From Meiothermus sp. (GTDB taxonomy: Bacteria > Deinococcota > Deinococci > Deinococcales > Thermaceae), in NCBI RefSeq assembly GCF_026004075.1, contig NZ_BPIK01000001.1, forward strand, positions 1,404,041 to 1,468,040: a DNA stretch of 64,000 bases, given 5' to 3'. The translations under genes were made by a program, and so were the position numbers. Below the pieces are notes generated by a model. That model was not told the DNA's origin, searched no databases, and was given only the letters and a program-made list of their open reading frames with translations. Position 1 is the first letter of the stretch. Each line of letters opens with the position of its first letter. Below are positions 20,508 to 29,768 of this stretch, piece after piece.

Positions 20508-23120
20508 ATGCCCTACCGTGTGGCCAAAAGCCGCCTCTTACCTCCACGCACGGCGCGGGAGGTAGAGCGTTTGCGACTTTTGGAGCGGCTGCGGCTAGGT
20601 TTTGCCAAAAGCCCGGTGCTGGTACTGGCTGCGGGGGCCGGGTATGGCAAATCCACCCTGCTCTCGAGCCTTCCGTCCTTGTGGCTTACCCTGGGCGAGG
20701 ACTGCTCCGACCCGGTGGTGCTGGGCTGGCACCTGGTCGAGATCTACCGGCCCCGCCTGGGAAATAAGCTGGATGGCGTGGTCGGTGCGCTCGAGCGGGG
20801 TGCCTGGGCCGTAGCCGGTGATCTCTTGCTCGAGCAATTAGCTAGCCAACCCGCCCATACCCTGGTGCTCGACGAGGCACAGCGGGTTACAAGTCGCGAG
20901 GCTGTGGTGCTATTGCGTACCCTGAGCCAGGTACCGGGTTTACATATGGCCGTGCTGACCCGCCGGGCTGCACCATGGGAGGTTTTGGGCCAGGTACTCG
21001 GCGAAAGCGAGTTGGCCTTCGATTCTGCCGAGGCTCTACAGCTCGGCCAGGCTATCGCCCCTGAGTTGAGCGCTTTTGAAGTAGAGCAGGCCCATAGTCT
21101 GGTGCGGGGCTGGCCTTTAGGGCTGCGCCTTTTGCTCCGGGCTATGCGGCGTGGGGCCAAGCCAGAGGAAGCTTTCTACGCACACCCTGACCCGGCAGGC
21201 TTGCTGGTCTATCTACTCCCCGCCTTACCCGATGCGGTGCTCAGTCTGGCGGCGCGGGCCAGCGTGCTGGGCGAGGTTGGGCCCGAGGAGGCCGCCTGGG
21301 TAGGTGGACTGGAAATACTACAGCCCTATGCACCAGACCTGCTGTTAGAGCAAGTAGGAGGACGCATCCGCTTCCACCCCCTGGTGCGGGCCGCCCTGAT
21401 GAGCCTGCTCGAGCCCAGCGAGGTGCGGGGACTGCTGACCAAGGCTGCAGATTTGGCTTTGCAGCGGGGAGAAGAGGTACAGGCAGCAGGCTATCTGTTG
21501 GAAGCCGGGCGGCTGGGGCACGCGGCCGACCTGCTTCAGCGCCAGGGCCAGGCCTGGCTGGCTCGAGGGCTTACTTACACCGTGCTGGCCCTGCTCGAAC
21601 GCCTACCCGAAACCATGCGGGCCACCCGACCCGATCTGCGCTTCCTGCATGGAGAAGCTCTGCGCCAGGCTGGGCGCTACACCGAGGCCGAGGCAGTATA
21701 TCAGCAAGCCCTGGACGCCGGTGCAGATCAGGCCCTGCTGGGCCTATCGAGGTTGTATCTCGACACGGTGGAGCCAGCCAAGGCCCAGGGCTATCTGCTG
21801 GCGGCCCGTATGCGCTTTCCCATCGAGGTTGAAAGGCTTTGGGCCGAGAACCTGCTCAACTCGGGGCGAATCGAGGAAGCCATGGCGCTTGGTCTGGAGG
21901 GCCCCCGGGTCTGGCTGCGCAGCGGCCAGCCCGAGCGGGCGCTGGCTGAACTGCGCCGGTTGGAAGGGGATGCCACCGCACGCGCCCCGCAAAACCACCG
22001 CGAGGGAACCCTGCTGCTGGCCCTGCTGGAGGCCATCGCTGGCGACGCGTTGGTGGCCGAGCAGGCCGCCCACCGGGGCCGCCGCGAGGGCGAGACGCTG
22101 GGCAGCCCCTTTGTGGTGGCGCTGGCCGAGGCCCGGCTTGGGCATGCCTTGCTGGCCCAAAACCGCTGGGCCGAGGCCGGCGAAGCCTACCGAAGGGCGC
22201 TTTCCCTCTCGCAGGGTGGGCCGGCTCGCTTGCGGGTGGAGCCCCTCGGAGGGCTGGCCGCGCTTGGCGAAGCCCGCGCCTTTGAAGAGGTGGTGCGTCA
22301 AGCTCGCGAAGCCGGGGATGCCTGGGTCGAGGCCTTCATGACCCTGGTGGCTGCCCAGGCCCACCTGCGGCGGGGCTTGCCCTTCAACCTGCCCGCACTG
22401 CCAGGGCTGCAAGACCCATTTTTGCGCGCACTGGCTGCCAGCTACCCCTGGGCCGCCGACCCGGAGGGTATGCTGGCGCGCTATCCCTTCCTCAGCCAGC
22501 CTACCCTCTTTGCCCCGCCTTTGCACCGCAGCCGCCGGCTTTTGTGGGAGGCTGGAAAGCTGGACGTAGCCTATCATCCCGGTGTGAGCGTTGAAATTCG
22601 CGCTCGAGGCCCGTTTCAGGTCTGGGTCAATCACCAGGAAGTGCGCTTTAAGCGCGAGAAAACCCGCACCCTGCTGGCCTTGCTGCTCATCAAGGACTGG
22701 AATAAAGAGGCCCTGGTGGAGGCCCTCGAGGTCTCCAACGGCGAGTTCAGGGTGCTGTGGTCGGAGCTGCTGGGCGCCCTCGAGCCCGGACGCCCGCCCC
22801 GCGCGCCGGGATACTTCCTCAGGCCCTACGCCCTGTGCAGGGTTCCCGAGCTTCGGGTGGATTTATGGGAAGACATCCGCAGTAAAGACGGCCCCTTCGA
22901 GGAGCTGGATCACCCGGTGCTCGAGCGCTACCGCGCGGCCTGGCTGCAGGATGTTCTGCGGGCCTGCCGCCAGAGCGATGCCCCGGAGGAATGGCTCTTT
23001 GGGCTCCGCCTCGACCCGCTAGACGAAGAGTTGCTGGCCCGCCTCGAGCACACCGAGCTGGCCGCCCTGGCCCGGCGCATTCGCCAGGAAGCCCTAGAGG
23101 AGCTCGAGCTAGAAAGCTAA
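20508..23120 (+). CDS. MalT/SARP-like ATPase transcriptional regulator
   Basis: Large regulator of 870 residues. The N-terminal STAND-type ATPase has Walker A GAGYGKST (43-50) and Walker B LVLDEAQ (119-125), as in MalT/LuxR-family activators (it opens with the MalT-like KSRLLPPRTAREVE). The middle (about 330-680) is an array of TPR-like helical repeats. The C-terminus (from about 693, EIRARGPFQVWVNHQEV) is a winged-helix plus bacterial transcriptional activator domain, as in SARP proteins, not a LuxR HTH. Its inducer is unknown. A broken paralogue lies at 28438, on the other side of the nifJ operon, which makes that operon a candidate target. Confidence 0.82.
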   Translation: MPYRVAKSRLLPPRTAREVERLRLLERLRLGFAKSPVLVLAAGAGYGKSTLLSSLPSLWLTLGEDCSDPVVLGWHLVEIYRPRLGNKLDGVVGALERGAWAVAGDLLLEQLASQPAHTLVLDEAQRVTSREAVVLLRTLSQVPGLHMAVLTRRAAPWEVLGQVLGESELAFDSAEALQLGQAIAPELSAFEVEQAHSLVRGWPLGLRLLLRAMRRGAKPEEAFYAHPDPAGLLVYLLPALPDAVLSLAARASVLGEVGPEEAAWVGGLEILQPYAPDLLLEQVGGRIRFHPLVRAALMSLLEPSEVRGLLTKAADLALQRGEEVQAAGYLLEAGRLGHAADLLQRQGQAWLARGLTYTVLALLERLPETMRATRPDLRFLHGEALRQAGRYTEAEAVYQQALDAGADQALLGLSRLYLDTVEPAKAQGYLLAARMRFPIEVERLWAENLLNSGRIEEAMALGLEGPRVWLRSGQPERALAELRRLEGDATARAPQNHREGTLLLALLEAIAGDALVAEQAAHRGRREGETLGSPFVVALAEARLGHALLAQNRWAEAGEAYRRALSLSQGGPARLRVEPLGGLAALGEARAFEEVVRQAREAGDAWVEAFMTLVAAQAHLRRGLPFNLPALPGLQDPFLRALAASYPWAADPEGMLARYPFLSQPTLFAPPLHRSRRLLWEAGKLDVAYHPGVSVEIRARGPFQVWVNHQEVRFKREKTRTLLALLLIKDWNKEALVEALEVSNGEFRVLWSELLGALEPGRPPRAPGYFLRPYALCRVPELRVDLWEDIRSKDGPFEELDHPVLERYRAAWLQDVLRACRQSDAPEEWLFGLRLDPLDEELLARLEHTELAALARRIRQEALEELELES

Positions 23121-23253
23121 ATTGGGGCGCGGATAGAACCTGTGGAGACAGTCTGCGCTAGTCGCCTCATCTTGGCCGGCAGGCCGGCGGTCGGGTTTAC
23201 ACGGTGTGCCTGCAGCCCGCGCCACCCTGCCCTTGGTGCTTGGAAACTGGAGA

Positions 23254-23394
23254 TGTAATACGCATTCCAGCGGTATCGTTCACTTTTGAAAGCTTAAACG
23301 ATACTGCCGAAATGCTTTTCTACTCCCTTCGGTCGGCTTGAATCCTTCACCTCTGACTGCACATGGCGGTGAATGATTCAAGCGGAAACGGTAT
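23254..23394 (+). repeat. Structured repeat family B, copy 1
   Basis: 141 bases nearly identical to 29547-29687. Two hairpins: CGGTATCGTT pairs with AACGATAC plus neighbours, and GCTTGAATCCTTCACC pairs with GGTGAATGATTCAAGC (one bulge). The ends read ATACGCATTCC and, reverse-complemented, ATACCGTTTCC, which resemble imperfect terminal inverted repeats. Non-coding. It lies 133 bases after the regulator gene, in the same orientation relative to it as copy 2 has to the broken paralogue. Confidence 0.8.
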
Positions 23395-23397
23395 GCT

Positions 23398-23561
23398 ACC
23401 AGATTCGGTTAGTTCGTCACCGAACGGTGGCGAACTAACCCGACCGAAGTTATCCGCGTAGCGGAGGGCGATACCGCCCCTTGGAACGGGAGTGCTCTAG
23501 GATTCAAAAAGATGGCCACTCAAAGCCTATTGTTCGATGACTATCTTTTTGAATCCGGTAT
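23398..23561 (+). repeat. Structured intergenic repeat family A, copy 3 (best preserved)
   Basis: Starts 3 bases after repeat B. Hairpin 1: 23407-23422 pairs with 23425-23440 (15 of 16). Hairpin 2: GGGCG-ATAC-CGCCC (about 23466-23479). Hairpin 3: 23500-23513 pairs perfectly with 23543-23556 (GGATTCAAAAAGAT and its complement). The element ends in CCGGTATG. No reading frame of note. Copies 1 and 2 are at 7438 and 10389. Confidence 0.8.
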
Positions 23562-23591
23562 GAGGGGGTGCTCTGCTTCAGCAAGACTTCG

Positions 23592-23643
23592 GCGTGAGCT
23601 CAGTCGAACGCTCGGAGCCGTGCTTCGACAGGCTCAGCAAACG
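23592..23643. repeat. REP-like imperfect palindrome
   Basis: GTGAGCTCAGTCGAA on the left and TTCGACAGGCTCAGC on the right form an imperfect inverted repeat around a GC-rich loop. Sequences of the type GCTGAGCCTGTCGAA occur as dispersed intergenic palindromes in many unrelated bacteria. One copy is seen here. Confidence 0.6.
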
Positions 23644-23686
23644 TAGGATTCGACAGGATGGCTGCTCGAGGTTTTTTGTTGGCAGG

Positions 23687-24712
23687 CTATTTGATGAGCC
23701 TGCCGGTGGGGTCGGGCCGCCAGGAGCGGAGTACCTTCATGTAGTTGCCCCGCTCGAAAGCGTCGGGGTTGGCGACATGCTTCTGGCTCATGCTGCCCTG
23801 CATCTGCCGGATAGATTCGTATTCGTGCTCCTGCATCCAGGTTTGCAGGTCTTGCAAAATGGCTCCTACCCGCTCCACGCCATTTTTCAGCAACTCCGAG
23901 GCCATCATGGCCACCTTAGCCCCCGCCATCATGCCCTTGAGCACCTCGAGGTGCGAGTGTACCCCACTGGTAATGGCAAAGTCGGCCTGGATACGCCCGT
24001 ACAGAATGGCGATCCAGGTCAGCGGCAGGCGCAACTCATCGGCACGGCTCAGTACCAGGTTGGGGGTTACCTCCAGATGCTCCAGGTCAAAATCCGGCTG
24101 GTAAAAGCGGTTGAAGAGCACCAGTCCCGAGGCGCCGGCCTGCACAAAACGAGCGGCCATGTGGGTAAAGTTGCTGAAGTAAGGCCCCACCTTTACCGCA
24201 ATCGGGATGGTAACGCTCTGGCGGACGTCCCGCACCACATCCAGATACATTTCTTCCACCTCGAGGCCGGTCAGGGTGGGGTCGGTAGGAAGGTAATATA
24301 GGTTCAGTTCGATGGCATCGGCCCCGGCTTCTTGCATCATTCGGGCATACTCGATCCAGCCCCCCGACGAGACCCCATTCAGGCTGCCCATGATGGGAAT
24401 TTGGGTGGCCTCCTTGGCTTTGCGAAGAAGCTCCAAATACTCGTGTGGCCCCACATTGAACTGGTCTGGCTGGGGAAAGTAGTCCAGCGCTTCGGCGTAG
24501 CTATGGGTGCCATATTCCAGATAGTGATGCAGCGCATGGCTTTCCTGCTCAATCTGCTCCTCGAAAAGCGAGTACATCACCACCGCTGCGACGCCTGCAT
24601 CCTCGAGCCTGCGAATTCCATCCAGGGTATAAGAGAGGGGCGAGGCCGAGGCGACCAGTGGATGGGCTAGCTTAATCCCCAGGTAGCTAGTGCTCAGGTC
24701 AGGCTTGCTCAT
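23687..24712 (-). CDS. Dihydroorotate dehydrogenase-like flavoprotein
   Basis: FMN-dependent TIM-barrel protein of 341 residues in the dihydroorotate/dihydropyrimidine dehydrogenase superfamily. It opens with the family phrase [20 protein letters not shown]; later landmarks are [31 protein letters not shown] and [12 protein letters not shown]. It overlaps the end of nifJ by 4 bases (ATGA). Such proteins are often encoded next to NifJ-type PFOR in cyanobacteria and Thermaceae, so electron exchange with PFOR or ferredoxin is more likely than pyrimidine synthesis. This role is inferred. Confidence 0.88.
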   Translation of the reverse strand: MSKPDLSTSYLGIKLAHPLVASASPLSYTLDGIRRLEDAGVAAVVMYSLFEEQIEQESHALHHYLEYGTHSYAEALDYFPQPDQFNVGPHEYLELLRKAKEATQIPIMGSLNGVSSGGWIEYARMMQEAGADAIELNLYYLPTDPTLTGLEVEEMYLDVVRDVRQSVTIPIAVKVGPYFSNFTHMAARFVQAGASGLVLFNRFYQPDFDLEHLEVTPNLVLSRADELRLPLTWIAILYGRIQADFAITSGVHSHLEVLKGMMAGAKVAMMASELLKNGVERVGAILQDLQTWMQEHEYESIRQMQGSMSQKHVANPDAFERGNYMKVLRSWRPDPTGRLIK

Positions 24713-27700
24713 ACTTCCTCCCTTGCCGCAGCCGGTGATGCAGTGGAAGGGCTCGGTTGAGTGGTTCCTTCTTCTGCCGCAACCCCGGCCATTTGTTCAT
24801 AGTCCCTCCAGCGGGCCAAGATGGCCTCCTGGGCAGCCTGAAACATCTGCTCGGCCGCTTGTGGGTTGATCTGCCGCAGCATGCGGTAGCGGTTTTCATG
24901 CAGCGCGTAGTCCTTGAAGCCAATCTTGGGCGGCCTGGAGTCGAGTTGGAAGGGGTTCTTGCCCTGGGCTTTCAGGCGGGGGTCGTAGCGAAAGAGCGGC
25001 CAGTAAGCCGATTCGGCGGCCAGTTTTTGTTGTTCCATGCCTTTGGCCATATCAATGCCGTGGGCGATGCAGTGGCTATAGGCAATAATCAGGGCCGGGC
25101 CGGGGTAACTCTCGGCCTCCAAAAAAGCTTTCACGGTCTGGGCATCGTTGGCGCCCATGGCCACCTGGGCTACGTAGACATAGCCATAGCTCATGGCGAT
25201 GCGCCCCAGGTCTTTCTTGGGGGTGGATTTACCACCGGAAGCAAACTTCGCCACCGCTCCCAGCGAGGTAGCCTTAGAGGACTGACCACCGGTATTGGAG
25301 TACACCTCGGTGTCGAGCACTAGGAGCTTAACGTTGCGTCCGCTGGCCAGGACATGATCCAGCCCCCCAAAGCCAATGTCGTAAGCCCAGCCATCGCCTC
25401 CTACAATCCATACCGACTTGCGCACCAGGACATCCGCCAGGCTCAGCAGATCCTTGGCCTTTGCGTCCTCCTGGCCCTCTAGTCTGGATTTCAAGAGCGC
25501 AACGCGCTCACGCTGGGCATCTATGCCGGCCTCGTCGGACTGATCGGCCTGCAGCAGCGCATCCACGAGTTCAGCGCCCAGCTTTTCCCGCATCTGGCCA
25601 AGTAGTTCCCTTGCATACTGGTTTTGTTTATCCAGGGTAAGGCGCATTCCCAGGCCAAACTCGGCGTTGTCTTCAAACAGGGAGTTGCTCCAGGCGGGGC
25701 CGCGCCCCGCGCGGTTTTTGGTCCAGGGGGTGGTGGGGAGGTTTCCCCCGTAGATGCTCGAGCAACCGGTGGCGTTGGCAATTAGACAGCGATCGCCGAA
25801 GAGCTGGCTCAAAAGTTTCAAGTAGGGGGTTTCGCCACAGCCTGCACAGGCTCCCGAGAACTCGAACAACGGTTGCAGCAGTTGTACGTTTTTGACCATG
25901 CTGAAGTTTAGGCTGTCGTGACGTGGGTAATCGGGCAGGTTCAGGAAGAACTCCCAGTGTTCGCGGCCCTGGGCCCGCAGGGGTAGTTGGGGTTCCATGT
26001 TGATGGCTTTGCGACCGACCTGGCTTTTGTTCTTGGCCGGGCAAACCTCCACACACAGCGAGCAACCCGTGCAGTCCTCCACCGCAACCTGTAGGGTGTA
26101 GCGCTGGTCTTCCAATCCCTTCCACATCGCTTTAGCCGTCTGGAAGCCTGCCGGTGCTTGAGCAAAGGCTTCGGGTGGGGCTACCTTGGCCCGAATAACC
26201 GCGTGGGGGCAGACCAGCACGCACTTACCACACTGAATGCAGACCGCGGGATCCCAGACCGGCACCTCCTGGGCAATGTTGCGCTTCTCCCACTGGCTGG
26301 TGCCGGTTGGATAGGTGCCATCTGCGGGAAGGGCGCTTACCGGAAGGGTATCGCCTTTACCGGCCAGCATGGGTGCGGTGACGGTCTGCACGAAGGCGGG
26401 GGCTTGGGGCGAGACCACCGGGGGCATCCGAAGGGTGCTGGTGGGGGCTGCGGGTACCTCGATGGGGTACAGGTGGGACAGAGCAGCGTCTACGGCGGCA
26501 AAGTTCTTGCGAACCACTGCCTCTCCGCGTTTTCCATAGGTTTTGCGGATGGCCTCCTTGATTTTCCCAATGGCCTCTTCGCGCGGCAGTACGCCAGAGA
26601 GGGCAAAGAAACAGACCTGCATCACCGTATTCATCAGGTTGCCCAGCCCCACATCCCTGGCGACCTTATAGGCGTTGATGGTGTAGACGGCCAGCTTCTT
26701 CTCGATGATTCGGGCCTGCACTTCGTAGGGCAGGTGGTTCCAGGTCTCGGCTGGGTCGTAGGGGCTGTTGATGAGCAGGGTAGCCCCCTCCCGTGCAGTT
26801 TCCAGCACGTTGTAGCGCTCGAGGAAACCGAACTGGTGCACCGCTATGAAATCGGCCTCCTGAATCAGGTAGGTGCTGCGGATGGGTTTGGGGCCAAAAC
26901 GCAGGTGGCTGATGGTGCGTGCCCCCGACTTTTTGGAGTCGTAGACGAAATAGCCCTGGGCGTAGAAATCGGTCTCCTCGCCGATAATTTTGATGGAGTT
27001 TTTGTTGGCCCCCACCGTCCCATCCGACCCCAGGCCCCAGAACACCGAACGCTTGACTTCGGGGGGTTCGATGCACAGGTTGGGGTCGTAGGGCAGACTG
27101 GTATGGGATACGTCGTCGTGGATGCCCAGGGTGAAATGGTTTTTGGGGGAGGGCTTTTTCATTTCCTCGAATAGGCCGATGAGCATGGCGGGCGTAAACT
27201 CTTTTGAAGAAAGCCCGTACCGACCCCCAACAACCAGCGGACGGTTCTGGGAAAGGCCCTCGGCCACGGCGGTGACCACGTCCTGATAAAGCGGTTCGCC
27301 TGCGCCGCCGGGCTCTTTGGTGCGGTCGAGTACGGCAATAACCCGTACGCTGGACGGAAGGGCCCCGATAAAAGCCTCAACGCTGAAAGGGCGGTAGAGC
27401 CGCACCTTCACGAGCCCAACCTTTTCACCCTGGGCTTGCAGGTACTCGATTGTTTCCTGGGCGGTCTCGGCCCCCGAGCCCATGAGTACCACAACCCGTT
27501 CGGCATCGGGTGCGCCATAGTAGTCGAATAGCCTGTACTGCCGCCCGGTGCGCTCGGCAAAGTGGTTCATGTAATCTTGCACGATGCCTGGAACCCTCTG
27601 GTAATAGGGATTGACGGTCTCTCGAGCCTGAAAATACACATCCGGGTTTTGGGCGGTTCCGCGCAGCACAGGGCGGTCGGGGGAAAGGGCCCTGGCCCGG

Positions 27701-28305
27701 TGCGCCCGGATCAAATCTTCGTTGACCAGTGCGCGGAGGTCTTCATCGTCGAGTGCTTCAATCTTCATCACCTCGTGGGAGGTGCGGAATCCATCCATGA
27801 TGTGCAAAAAGGGTATGCGGCTCTCGAGGGTGCTGGCCTGGGCAATTAGCGCGAAGTCTTGAGCTTCCTGTACCGAACCTGCAAACAGCATGGCCCAGCC
27901 GGTAGCCCGCGTGGCCATCACATCCGAGTGGTCGCCAAAGATGGAAAGCCCCTGGGCGGCGATCGAGCGAGCTGCAATGTGAAAGACCGTGCTGGTCAGC
28001 TCTCCCGCAATTTTATACATATTGGGGATCATGAGCAGCAGGCCCTGGCTGGCGGTGAAGGTGGTGGTGAGGGCTCCGGTTTGCAGGGCCCCGTGTACAG
28101 CCCCGGCAGCCCCTCCCTCGGACTGCATTTCCTGAACCAGAGGTACCGTACCCCAAAGGTTGGGGCTGCCCTGGGCGCTCCACTGGTCGGCAAACTCGCC
28201 CATGGGCGAGGAAGGGGTGATGGGGTAGATGGCAATAACTTCGTTGAGCTTATGGGCGACTCTGGCAACCGCCTCATTCCCATCTACGGTGATTACCTGG
28301 CGCAT
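24709..28305 (-). CDS. nifJ: Pyruvate:ferredoxin (flavodoxin) oxidoreductase
   Basis: Single-chain PFOR of 1198 residues, the full family length: pyruvate + CoA + oxidised ferredoxin gives acetyl-CoA + CO2. Domain I begins [22 protein letters not shown] and carries [11 protein letters not shown]. Two 4Fe-4S motifs are intact ([12 protein letters not shown] and [12 protein letters not shown], middle third). The TPP domain has the proximal cluster CAGCGETP and the [13 protein letters not shown] and [11 protein letters not shown] motifs. A CAGGAGG site precedes ATG 28305. An oxygen-sensitive enzyme of this kind in an otherwise aerobic genus suggests use under low oxygen. It is flanked by the regulator and its broken copy. 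Confidence 0.95.
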   Translation of the reverse strand: MRQVITVDGNEAVARVAHKLNEVIAIYPITPSSPMGEFADQWSAQGSPNLWGTVPLVQEMQSEGGAAGAVHGALQTGALTTTFTASQGLLLMIPNMYKIAGELTSTVFHIAARSIAAQGLSIFGDHSDVMATRATGWAMLFAGSVQEAQDFALIAQASTLESRIPFLHIMDGFRTSHEVMKIEALDDEDLRALVNEDLIRAHRARALSPDRPVLRGTAQNPDVYFQARETVNPYYQRVPGIVQDYMNHFAERTGRQYRLFDYYGAPDAERVVVLMGSGAETAQETIEYLQAQGEKVGLVKVRLYRPFSVEAFIGALPSSVRVIAVLDRTKEPGGAGEPLYQDVVTAVAEGLSQNRPLVVGGRYGLSSKEFTPAMLIGLFEEMKKPSPKNHFTLGIHDDVSHTSLPYDPNLCIEPPEVKRSVFWGLGSDGTVGANKNSIKIIGEETDFYAQGYFVYDSKKSGARTISHLRFGPKPIRSTYLIQEADFIAVHQFGFLERYNVLETAREGATLLINSPYDPAETWNHLPYEVQARIIEKKLAVYTINAYKVARDVGLGNLMNTVMQVCFFALSGVLPREEAIGKIKEAIRKTYGKRGEAVVRKNFAAVDAALSHLYPIEVPAAPTSTLRMPPVVSPQAPAFVQTVTAPMLAGKGDTLPVSALPADGTYPTGTSQWEKRNIAQEVPVWDPAVCIQCGKCVLVCPHAVIRAKVAPPEAFAQAPAGFQTAKAMWKGLEDQRYTLQVAVEDCTGCSLCVEVCPAKNKSQVGRKAINMEPQLPLRAQGREHWEFFLNLPDYPRHDSLNFSMVKNVQLLQPLFEFSGACAGCGETPYLKLLSQLFGDRCLIANATGCSSIYGGNLPTTPWTKNRAGRGPAWSNSLFEDNAEFGLGMRLTLDKQNQYARELLGQMREKLGAELVDALLQADQSDEAGIDAQRERVALLKSRLEGQEDAKAKDLLSLADVLVRKSVWIVGGDGWAYDIGFGGLDHVLASGRNVKLLVLDTEVYSNTGGQSSKATSLGAVAKFASGGKSTPKKDLGRIAMSYGYVYVAQVAMGANDAQTVKAFLEAESYPGPALIIAYSHCIAHGIDMAKGMEQQKLAAESAYWPLFRYDPRLKAQGKNPFQLDSRPPKIGFKDYALHENRYRMLRQINPQAAEQMFQAAQEAILARWRDYEQMAGVAAEEGTTQPSPSTASPAAAREEV

Positions 28306-28423
28306 GGTGGCCTCCTGAAAAGAACCTAGTCTTAATCTAGTCTTTTCCCCAGGGACACATTGCCCTTCGATTGCTTTGGGTCAGGCTCAGAACATTTCAA
28401 TGCCGGGCCCTGCCAGGGCGAGA

Positions 28424-28429
28424 TAAACT
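28424..28429 (+). promoter_or_regulatory. Putative -10 box of the broken regulator paralogue
   Basis: TAAACT ends 8 bases before ATG 28438. GCCAGGGC and GATAAACTAT are shared with the promoter of the intact gene (20495), although the bases between promoter and ATG differ. Confidence 0.45.
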
Positions 28430-28437
28430 ATGTCCTA

Positions 28438-29546
28438 ATGCCCTACCGAGTGCCCAAAAGTCGGTTGCTCCCTCCCCGCACCGCGCGGGAGGTGGAGCGG
28501 CAACGCCTGAGCGAGCTGCTGCATCGGGGCTTTGCCAAAAGCCCGCTAATGGTGCTGGCGGCAGGGGCTGGGTATGGCAAGTCCACGCTGCTCTCGGCCC
28601 GCCCCGCGGTCTGGCTTACCCTGGGGGAGGACTGCTCAGATCCGGTGGTGCTGGGCTGGCACCTGCTGGAGGCGTATAGGCCGCGGTGGGGCCAGGGCTT
28701 GGACGGGGTTTCTTCGGCCCTCGAGCGCAGGGCCTGGGCTAGCGCCGGCGAGGCCATGCTCGAGGCCCCTGAGCGCGGGGCCTCCCCACCTGCTGGTGCT
28801 GGATGAGGCGCAGCGGGCCGCTAGCCGGGAGAATGTGGCCCTGCTGCGAATGCTGATGCAGATTCCGGGTTTACACATTGCCGTGCTAACCCGTCGGGCC
28901 GCCCCCTGGGAGGTGTTGGGGCGGGTGCTGGGCGAGGGCGAGCTGGCCTTCGACGCGGCGGAGGCTTTGCAGTTGGCCGAGGCCATTGCCCCCGAGCTAC
29001 CGGTTTTCGAGGTCGAGCAGGCCCACAGCCTGGTGCGGAGCTGGCCTCTGGGGTTGCGCTTGTTGTTGCGGGCCATGCAGCGGGGGGCCAAACCAGAACA
29101 AGCCTTTTATGCCCATCCCGACCCCGCGGGCCTGCTGGCCTATCTGGTGCCTGCACTGCCGGGCGAGGTGCAACAACTGGCTGCCAGGGCCAGCGTGCTG
29201 GGGGAGCTGGGGCCGGAGGAGACGGCCTGGGTAGGCGACCTGGGGTTGCTCGAGCGCTACGCAGCAAACTTACTGCTGGAAAGTGTGGGCAGCCGCATTC
29301 GCTTTCATCCTTTGGTACGCCAGGCGCTCATGGCCCTGCTTCAGCCCGAGGAGGTGCGGAACCTGCTTTCCAGGGCCGCCGATGCTGTTTTGCAGCGGGG
29401 CGAGGATGTGCGTGCGGGCGGCGGGGTATTTGCTCGAAGCCGGGCGCATGGGCCATGCCGCAGACCTGGTGCTGAGCAAAGGCCAGGCCTGGCTCTCCGA
29501 AGGGCTTACCTATACGGTGCTTGCGATGCTCGAGCGGCTACCAGAG
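28438..29546 (+). pseudogene. Broken paralogue of the MalT/SARP-like regulator
   Basis: It starts exactly like the intact regulator (MPY, KSRLLPPRTAREVER, AAGAGYGKSTLL, LTLGEDCSDPVVLGWHL) and follows it over about 365 codons, but needs three reading frames. The first +1 shift is in the C run at 28766-28769, after which PHLLVLDEAQ resumes in the next frame. The second is an extra G near 29416-29418, after which AAGYLLEAGRMGHAADL resumes. The match ends at LERLPE, where repeat B begins. The C-terminal 500 residues, including the DNA-binding part, are missing. A sequencing error could explain one shift but not the truncation. Confidence 0.88.
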
Positions 29547-29687
29547 TGTAATACGCATTCCAGCGGTATCGTTCACTTTTGAAAGCTTAAACGATACTGC
29601 CGAAATGCTTTTCTACTCCCTTCGGTCGGCTTGAATCCTTCACCTTTGGCTACGCCCCACGGTGAAGGATTCAAGCGGAAATGGTAT
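29547..29687 (+). repeat. Structured repeat family B, copy 2, at the end of the pseudogene
   Basis: Nearly identical to 23254-23394; the first 105 or so bases match fully. The second hairpin is perfect here: GCTTGAATCCTTCACC against GGTGAAGGATTCAAGC. It abuts the last recognisable codon of the pseudogene. The 80 bases that follow up to the next gene hold nothing I recognise. Confidence 0.8.
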
Positions 29688-29768
29688 AAGGGGTGAAAAA
29701 GGTCGGCTTGAAGCACACCCCAGCACGACCTGCCCCAAAGTCTTCCACCTTTCAAACTTCGTTCTTTT

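Larger units (their letters stand above)
23121..23686. other. 566-base gene-free interval filled with repeats
   Basis: Between the regulator and the nifJ operon I see no gene. The interval holds in order about 130 bases of unassigned sequence, repeat B copy 1, repeat A copy 3 and a REP-like palindrome (each listed separately). The open frame at 23594 on the plus strand covers the antisense of the next gene and has no support. Confidence 0.7.

Noticed and set aside
23121-23686. Possible CRISPR array, because of several repeats in a row
   Set aside because: The repeats belong to different families, are far too long, occur once each here, and have no regular spacers. No cas gene is near.
23594-24301. 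Plus-strand frame of 235 codons next to the repeats
   Set aside because: It runs antisense to the dihydroorotate dehydrogenase-like gene for most of its length and starts inside a REP-like palindrome.
28438-29546. Two separate small genes instead of a pseudogene
   Set aside because: The pieces are collinear with one intact paralogue across three frames and break at a C run and a G run, so they are fragments of one gene.
29547-29687. Repeat B as a full insertion sequence
   Set aside because: Only 141 bases, no reading frame for a transposase, and no convincing target duplication on either side (TA on the left is not repeated on the right).
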